36,978 nt of DNA, taken from positions 1 through 36,978 of the forward strand of contig CAZLMF010000004.1 of NCBI GenBank assembly GCA_964560565.1, in the 5' to 3' direction. This stretch comes from CAZLMF01 sp964560565 (GTDB lineage Bacteria; Bacillota; Clostridia; Oscillospirales; Ruminococcaceae). This document shows, in pieces, positions 33,149-36,978 of this stretch; the stretch's first letter is position 1, and every line of letters begins with the position of its first letter. The notes under the pieces were generated by a model, which was not told the origin of the DNA, made no database searches, and saw only the letters and a program-made list of their open reading frames with translations. The position numbers and the translations under genes were made by a program.

Positions 33149-33857
33149 AACAGCACTTGTGACAGGCGGCACTAGAGGGATTGGATTTGCCGTTGCGCAA
33201 AAGCTTAGTGATATGGGATATGAGGTCGCTGTGTGCGGCCGCAGTCCAAAGTACGATCTGCCTTTCAAGTGTTACGGTGCGGATATTGGCAGTAGCGTCG
33301 ACAGACAGCAACTTATGAGCGACTTCTTGCGTGACTTTGAGCGAATTGACCTCCTTGTCAACAATGCAGGGGTTGCGCCTAAGGTGCGTGCTGACTTGCT
33401 CGAAATGAATGAAGAAAGCTTTGATTTTGTACTTGATACTAATCTTAAAGGTACGTTTTTCCTTACTCAGCTTGCCTCAAAGCAGATGCTTGAGCAAAAG
33501 TGCGGACAGATTATCAATATTTCCTCAGTTTCAGCCTATGCAACATCGATAAATCGAGGCGAGTACTGCATGGCGAAGGCAGGCATTTCAATGCTTACCG
33601 CGCTATATGCCGACCGCTTAGCGCAGGATGGCATAAATGTCTACGAAATTCGCCCGGGGATTATTGAAACTGATATGACTGCAGGTGTTTCCGAAAAGTA
33701 CAACCGCTTAATCAGTGACGGAATAACGCCTATTCGCCGTTGGGGCAAGCCTTGTGATATTGCAAATGCCGTTGGTGCTATTGCAAGCGGTTTATTTGCA
33801 TTTTCAACGGGAGAGGTATTCAACATTGACGGCGGCTTCCATCTAAGGAGGTTTTAA
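33135..33857 (+). CDS. Short-chain dehydrogenase/reductase (SDR)
   Basis: A 240-residue classical SDR that interconverts an alcohol and a ketone using NAD(P)H. It has the nucleotide-binding TGGTRGIG (10-17), NNAG (76-79), catalytic Ser131, Tyr144 and Lys148 (ISSVSA...YCMAK), and the C-terminal EVFNIDGGFH. Automatic annotation would call it 3-oxoacyl-ACP reductase, but fatty-acid genes are absent here. GGAGG within the end of the OYE gene serves as its ribosome binding site, and its TAA stop overlaps the next ATG by one base. A KduD-like activity on deoxy-ketouronates is an alternative. Confidence 0.88.
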   Translation: MQKVKTALVTGGTRGIGFAVAQKLSDMGYEVAVCGRSPKYDLPFKCYGADIGSSVDRQQLMSDFLRDFERIDLLVNNAGVAPKVRADLLEMNEESFDFVLDTNLKGTFFLTQLASKQMLEQKCGQIINISSVSAYATSINRGEYCMAKAGISMLTALYADRLAQDGINVYEIRPGIIETDMTAGVSEKYNRLISDGITPIRRWGKPCDIANAVGAIASGLFAFSTGEVFNIDGGFHLRRF

Positions 33858-35734
33858 TGACTGCGCCGAAAATCCCCATTAGCCGTTGTACAGTTGCAAT
33901 AGTCGGCACAGGTGCGGCAGGCTATAATGCGGCGTTATGCCTGAAAAGCCTTGGGGTAACAGATATAATCATGGTGAGTGAGGGCAAGTTATGCGGCACT
34001 TCACGCAATACAGGCTCGGATAAGCAGACCTATTATAAAATCTCACAGGGTGGAGCTGAGCTTGACAGCGTGCGTCAAATGGCGCAAACGCTTTTCGACG
34101 GTGGGAGTATGCATGGAGATATTGCTCTAGTCCACTCCGCTCTATCAGCTCGTGGTTTTTATAAGCTTGTGGAGCTTGGTGTACCCTTCCCCTTTAATCG
34201 TTTTGGAGAGTATGCAGGCTACAAAACCGACCACGACCCCGCTAGGAGAGGCTCGTCAATAGGGCCGCTTACATCAAAGGTGATGACTGAGCAACTTGAG
34301 CGTGCTGTTGGGGATGTAAAACTAATGGATGGCTATAGAGTGGCAAGAATTTTCACCGATAATGGCAGCTGCAAGGGACTATTGCTTGTAAGCATTGCCA
34401 CAGGGGAGCTTACGGCTATAAATGCAAGCTCAGTTATATTTGCAACCGGAGGCCCCGCTCATATTTATGCGCAGACTGTATACCCACATAGCCAAACAGG
34501 TGCAACTGGGATTGCCCTTGCCGCTGGTGCAAAGGGCGCAAACCTTGGGGAGTGGCAATATGGGCTTGCCTCAACGGAGTTTCGATGGAATGTATCGGGC
34601 ACTTATCAGCAGGTACTGCCTAGGTATATTTCCACCGACCAAAGCGGCGGCGATGAGCGTGAGTTTCTAGCCGACTATTATTCCTCCGATGAGCAAATGC
34701 TTGAAAACATCTTCCGCAAGGGGTATCAATGGCCCTTTGATGCAAAGCGCACAGAGGGTTCTTCACGCATTGACCTGATTGTGTATAATGAAACTGTAAT
34801 ACAAGGGCGCAGAGTGTATATGGACTTTACTCGAAATCCCTCCTGCATTGGCGAGCAGCTTTCGCCGTCTTACGAAAACCTTTCCGACGAGGTAAGCTCA
34901 TATCTGCAAAGCAGTGGTGCGCTTTTTGGCACTCCAATTGAGCGACTTGCCCACATGAATCCTCAGGCGATTGAAATTTATGCTTCCAACGGCATCGACC
35001 TTTATTCGCAACCTTTGGAGGTTGCGGTTTGCGCTCAACATAATAACGGTGGACTCGCGGGGAACCTTTGGTTTGAGAGCAATATCAAGAGGTTATTCCC
35101 TGTGGGTGAAGTTGCGGGCAGCTTTGGGGCGGCACGCCCTGGAGGCTCTGCGCTTAACGCTACGCAGGTTGAAAGCTTGCGTGCGGCACAGTATATCGCC
35201 GCACAGTATAATTTGCCGCCTATGGATAACGATGATTTCCAAAAGCTTGTAGGCTATCAGTTTGAAGAGAAAATTAAGCGATGCGAAAGCATGAGGGGCG
35301 AAAGCTCCAACCTTGTAAATCAACGCAAGGGTTTGCAGCTTCAAATGGACAAATATGCTTCCATCCACCGCAGTGCCGATAAGCTTTCTCAGCTCCTTGA
35401 CAGCATTAAGCTTGAAGTCAAGGCTATAAGGTATAAACATAACTATGAGCTGGCGCAAGCTTATCAAAACTACGATATTGCCCTCACGCAGCTTGCATAT
35501 GTATCCGCAATGCTTGCCCATATAGAAAATGGGGGCACTAGCCGAGGCAGCTATTTGGTGGATGATTTGCCTGCAACGAAGGATAAAATGCGCGCATATG
35601 TGCTGGAAACAAGCCTTGATGCGGAGATTTTAGCTTGCACAAGTGAGAAAGTTCCTGTTCGCCCTATCCCTGAATCAGACGATTGGTTTGAGAATGTTTG
35701 GCGCAGTTTCAGAAATGGCGGGATTTACAAGTGA
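33857..35734 (+). CDS. FAD-binding fumarate reductase/L-aspartate oxidase-like flavoprotein
   Basis: 625 residues. The Rossmann FAD motif GTGAAGYNAAL is at 17-27. Further family features are CGTSRNTGSDK, an internal VIFATGGPAHIYAQT, QGRRVYMDFTRNP and the C-terminal FAD-contact FPVGEVAGSFGAARPGGSAL, all as in the SdhA/FrdA/NadB superfamily. The last 150 residues are helical, as in the SdhA C-terminal domain. There is no signal peptide, FMN-attachment domain or heme motif, so it is a soluble cytoplasmic enzyme unlike the extracellular respiratory reductases of gut bacteria. It is translationally coupled to the SDR gene. The substrate is unknown; fumarate or aspartate seem unlikely given the context. 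Confidence 0.85.
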   Translation: MTAPKIPISRCTVAIVGTGAAGYNAALCLKSLGVTDIIMVSEGKLCGTSRNTGSDKQTYYKISQGGAELDSVRQMAQTLFDGGSMHGDIALVHSALSARGFYKLVELGVPFPFNRFGEYAGYKTDHDPARRGSSIGPLTSKVMTEQLERAVGDVKLMDGYRVARIFTDNGSCKGLLLVSIATGELTAINASSVIFATGGPAHIYAQTVYPHSQTGATGIALAAGAKGANLGEWQYGLASTEFRWNVSGTYQQVLPRYISTDQSGGDEREFLADYYSSDEQMLENIFRKGYQWPFDAKRTEGSSRIDLIVYNETVIQGRRVYMDFTRNPSCIGEQLSPSYENLSDEVSSYLQSSGALFGTPIERLAHMNPQAIEIYASNGIDLYSQPLEVAVCAQHNNGGLAGNLWFESNIKRLFPVGEVAGSFGAARPGGSALNATQVESLRAAQYIAAQYNLPPMDNDDFQKLVGYQFEEKIKRCESMRGESSNLVNQRKGLQLQMDKYASIHRSADKLSQLLDSIKLEVKAIRYKHNYELAQAYQNYDIALTQLAYVSAMLAHIENGGTSRGSYLVDDLPATKDKMRAYVLETSLDAEILACTSEKVPVRPIPESDDWFENVWRSFRNGGIYK

Positions 35735-35752
35735 TAGAATGCGCAAAATGTA

Positions 35753-35784
35753 AAAAGCGCTCAGTCATCTGACTGAGCGCTTTT
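35753..35784. terminator. Bidirectional terminator after the redox operon
   Basis: A 14-bp stem, AAAAGCGCTCAGTC with GACTGAGCGCTTTT, loop ATCT. T-runs occur on both strands, between the flavoprotein gene and the converging DUF3795 gene. Confidence 0.85.
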
Positions 35785-35796
35785 GTATGATATGTA

Positions 35797-36075
35797 TTAG
35801 CTTTGCTTTGCCCATGCCTTGCACTGTTCAATGCGCTTGCCGTTGTCACCATGCTCCTTGTCCAAATATGAGTACGCATATAGTTGTTCGCAGGGGATAT
35901 CTGGGCATTCCCCACAGTGGGAATGGCTCTTGCTTTGACAGCAAATTGCAATAGGGCATTCTCCGTGGAAAGGGTGCCCGTTGGTTTCGACACAGCCCCC
36001 ACAGCCGCAGCCCTCTCTAAAGCTGCATTCACTACATAATAGACCGCATCTTGACTCGATTTTAACCATAACCAT
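35797..36075 (-). CDS. DUF3795-like Cys-rich protein
   Basis: 92 residues with twelve cysteines in a pattern such as RCGLLCSECSFREGCGCGGC, HGECPIAICC and CGECPDIPCEQL, matching the DUF3795 family. The clusters suggest metal or Fe-S binding; no function is established. GGAGG lies seven bases before the first ATG (36075), so I kept it rather than the Met two codons later. It begins just after the DUF2461 stop, so the two are probably cotranscribed from the promoter at 36808-36836. Confidence 0.8.
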   Translation of the reverse strand: MVMVKIESRCGLLCSECSFREGCGCGGCVETNGHPFHGECPIAICCQSKSHSHCGECPDIPCEQLYAYSYLDKEHGDNGKRIEQCKAWAKQS

Positions 36076-36077
36076 AA

Positions 36078-36737
36078 CTAATCCTCCAATAATTCAAATA
36101 AGCTTCTTAGCTTGATAAATCCCTTAGAAAGTTCAACTGCAAGTGCTTGCGAAAATACATTTTCGTTTACAGGCTTGGATTTGCCAATAAAAAATCTGCG
36201 GCGATTGAGAATTTCCTTTGCGGAGCACTCGGGCAGGCTTGGGTAATGGTCTTTCTTATACTTGTCTCCAAATACTTCAAATCCGTCTGCAAAGGCTTCA
36301 TCAAGCAGTGCCGAATACTCATCGGGCTTTTCGAGGATTTTTTCACGCAGCATGTTCACACCTTGAGTAGTTTGCCGGTACATTCTAATGCCGTAGCTGT
36401 AGAAATCTACCCCCATATCAAAGTATAGTCCGCAGGTATCAGTTTCCTTGTCACGCTTTTTATAGCGGATATACATAAACTCCTTTAGTGGTGTGCTTTT
36501 GCTAAATCTCCTATCGGTGTAGGGGGAAGATACGCATCGTGCAGGCTTTGTTTCGACATCTAACTGCAAGTCTATAACTGTGTGGAGTAAATCCTCGTAA
36601 AGCAAGCGGAGGGGCTTTGAAATAAGCTCCTTGTACTTTACTATGTTTTCCCCTTGGTTTTCAATAGTGTTTGTAAATTGAAGCTCAAAAAGAAAATCAA
36701 TCATATCAGTCGAAAATCCTGTGAACTGGTTATCCAT
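36078..36737 (-). CDS. DUF2461 family protein
   Basis: 219 residues, the usual length for DUF2461 (TIGR02453). Recognised by the opening FTGFSTDMIDFLFELQFTNT, YKELISKPLRLLYEDLL, FSKSTPLKEFMYIRYKKRDK and the central YFDMGVDFYSYGIRMYRQ. The family is widespread and uncharacterised and is expected to be cytoplasmic. No good ribosome binding site lies at the ideal distance from the ATG: AAGG is very close and AGGAAG is far. It is followed within a few bases by the DUF3795 gene. Confidence 0.82.
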   Translation of the reverse strand: MDNQFTGFSTDMIDFLFELQFTNTIENQGENIVKYKELISKPLRLLYEDLLHTVIDLQLDVETKPARCVSSPYTDRRFSKSTPLKEFMYIRYKKRDKETDTCGLYFDMGVDFYSYGIRMYRQTTQGVNMLREKILEKPDEYSALLDEAFADGFEVFGDKYKKDHYPSLPECSAKEILNRRRFFIGKSKPVNENVFSQALAVELSKGFIKLRSLFELLED

Positions 36738-36807
36738 GCCTTGTTATCCAACTTCCTTTTATACTAAAATAAAAAGCTCATATAAAGCTATATTTTGTCC
36801 TTAGTTT

Positions 36808-36836
36808 ATTATAATTTGTTTTCCTTTGTAGGTCAA
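36808..36836 (-). promoter_or_regulatory. Promoter of the DUF2461-DUF3795 pair
   Basis: On the minus strand, TTGACC (36831-36836), 17 bases, TATAAT (36808-36813), about 70 bases before the DUF2461 start. Confidence 0.75.
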
Positions 36837-36880
36837 ATTAATTTATCGCTTCATGTGTTCAGCCGCTCTTTATTGCGGCA

Positions 36881-36978
36881 TCATGAGCCCTTAAAATACC
36901 AGCTCGGTACTGGGTTTGTCATGTTGTCATACCAACGCAAAACCTCCTTAGCCTGACTGAGCATTGTGTCAACTTCGC
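36881..36978 (-). CDS. C-terminal end of a protein gene entering from the window edge
   Basis: One minus-strand frame is open from the edge to a TGA at 36881-36883. Its last 31 residues begin EVDTMLSQAKEVLRWYDNMT and end PSWYFKGS. The helix-like composition and the stop just before an intergenic promoter region suggest a real gene end, but the fragment is too short to identify. A small GCCGC/GCGGC hairpin follows (36862-36880), without a T-tract. Confidence 0.5.
   Translation of the reverse strand, partial: EVDTMLSQAKEVLRWYDNMTNPVPSWYFKGS

Noticed and set aside
35093..35521. 142-residue minus-strand frame inside the flavoprotein gene
   Set aside because: Fully antisense to a well-supported coding sequence, with no motif or ribosome binding site.
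36862..36880. Small GCCGC/GCGGC hairpin after the partial gene
   Set aside because: Only a 5-bp stem and no T-tract, so not called as a terminator.

Overview
The window looks like part of a chromosome from an anaerobic, fermentative Clostridia bacterium, probably of the Ruminococcaceae/Oscillospiraceae type and most likely from a gut or metagenome assembly. The reasons are strong AGGAGG-type ribosome binding sites, TTG and GTG starts, consensus TTGACA/TATAAT promoters, Gram-positive lipoproteins, a Thr-rich cell-surface VanY-like peptidase and a plant cell-wall sugar locus. One run of 100 N is present. It is flanked by an identical 55-base sequence on both sides, so it looks like an unmerged contig overlap rather than missing DNA.

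Layout. (1) 88-3705 is housekeeping: RNase R, SecG, a VanY-like D,D-carboxypeptidase and tRNA-Gln(CUG), mostly on the minus strand. A compact candidate small RNA on the plus strand lies between secG and the peptidase gene. (2) 3825-12338 is a minus-strand operon: surface lipoprotein, a large OppA-like binding protein, OppB, OppC, OppD, OppF and a small membrane protein. It has one consensus promoter and an internal hairpin terminator after oppA. (3) 12420-20818 is a minus-strand galacturonate operon: uxaB, a cytoplasmic GH28, two Gfo/Idh/MocA oxidoreductases, uxaA, kdgA and kdgK. It diverges from lacI-uxaC on the plus strand (20987-23418). Together these encode the isomerase route from (oligo)galacturonate through tagaturonate, altronate, KDG and KDPG to pyruvate and glyceraldehyde-3-phosphate. 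(4) 23451-23576 holds tandem 30-base repeats ending in a perfect terminator-like hairpin, between converging genes. (5) 23602-30028 is a CUT1 sugar ABC transporter (two permeases and a binding lipoprotein) divergent from a membrane-bound AraC-type sensor-regulator. This resembles the rhamnogalacturonan/uronide transport modules of Firmicutes. (6) 30081-35734 is a GH43 glycosidase divergent from a three-gene redox operon: an Old Yellow Enzyme-like protein with a terminal Cys cluster, an SDR, and a fumarate-reductase-like flavoprotein. (7) 35797-36978 holds a DUF3795/DUF2461 pair and the 3' end of one more gene.

A recurring palindrome, TGTAAG-N2-CTTACA, with one or more mismatches at most sites, lies in the uxaB/lacI, AraC and GH43/OYE control regions. 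It suggests that one LacI-family regulator ties sugar uptake, galacturonate catabolism and the redox trio into one regulon. The redox trio is the part of the window least explained by known pectin catabolism and is the best candidate for an undescribed pathway.
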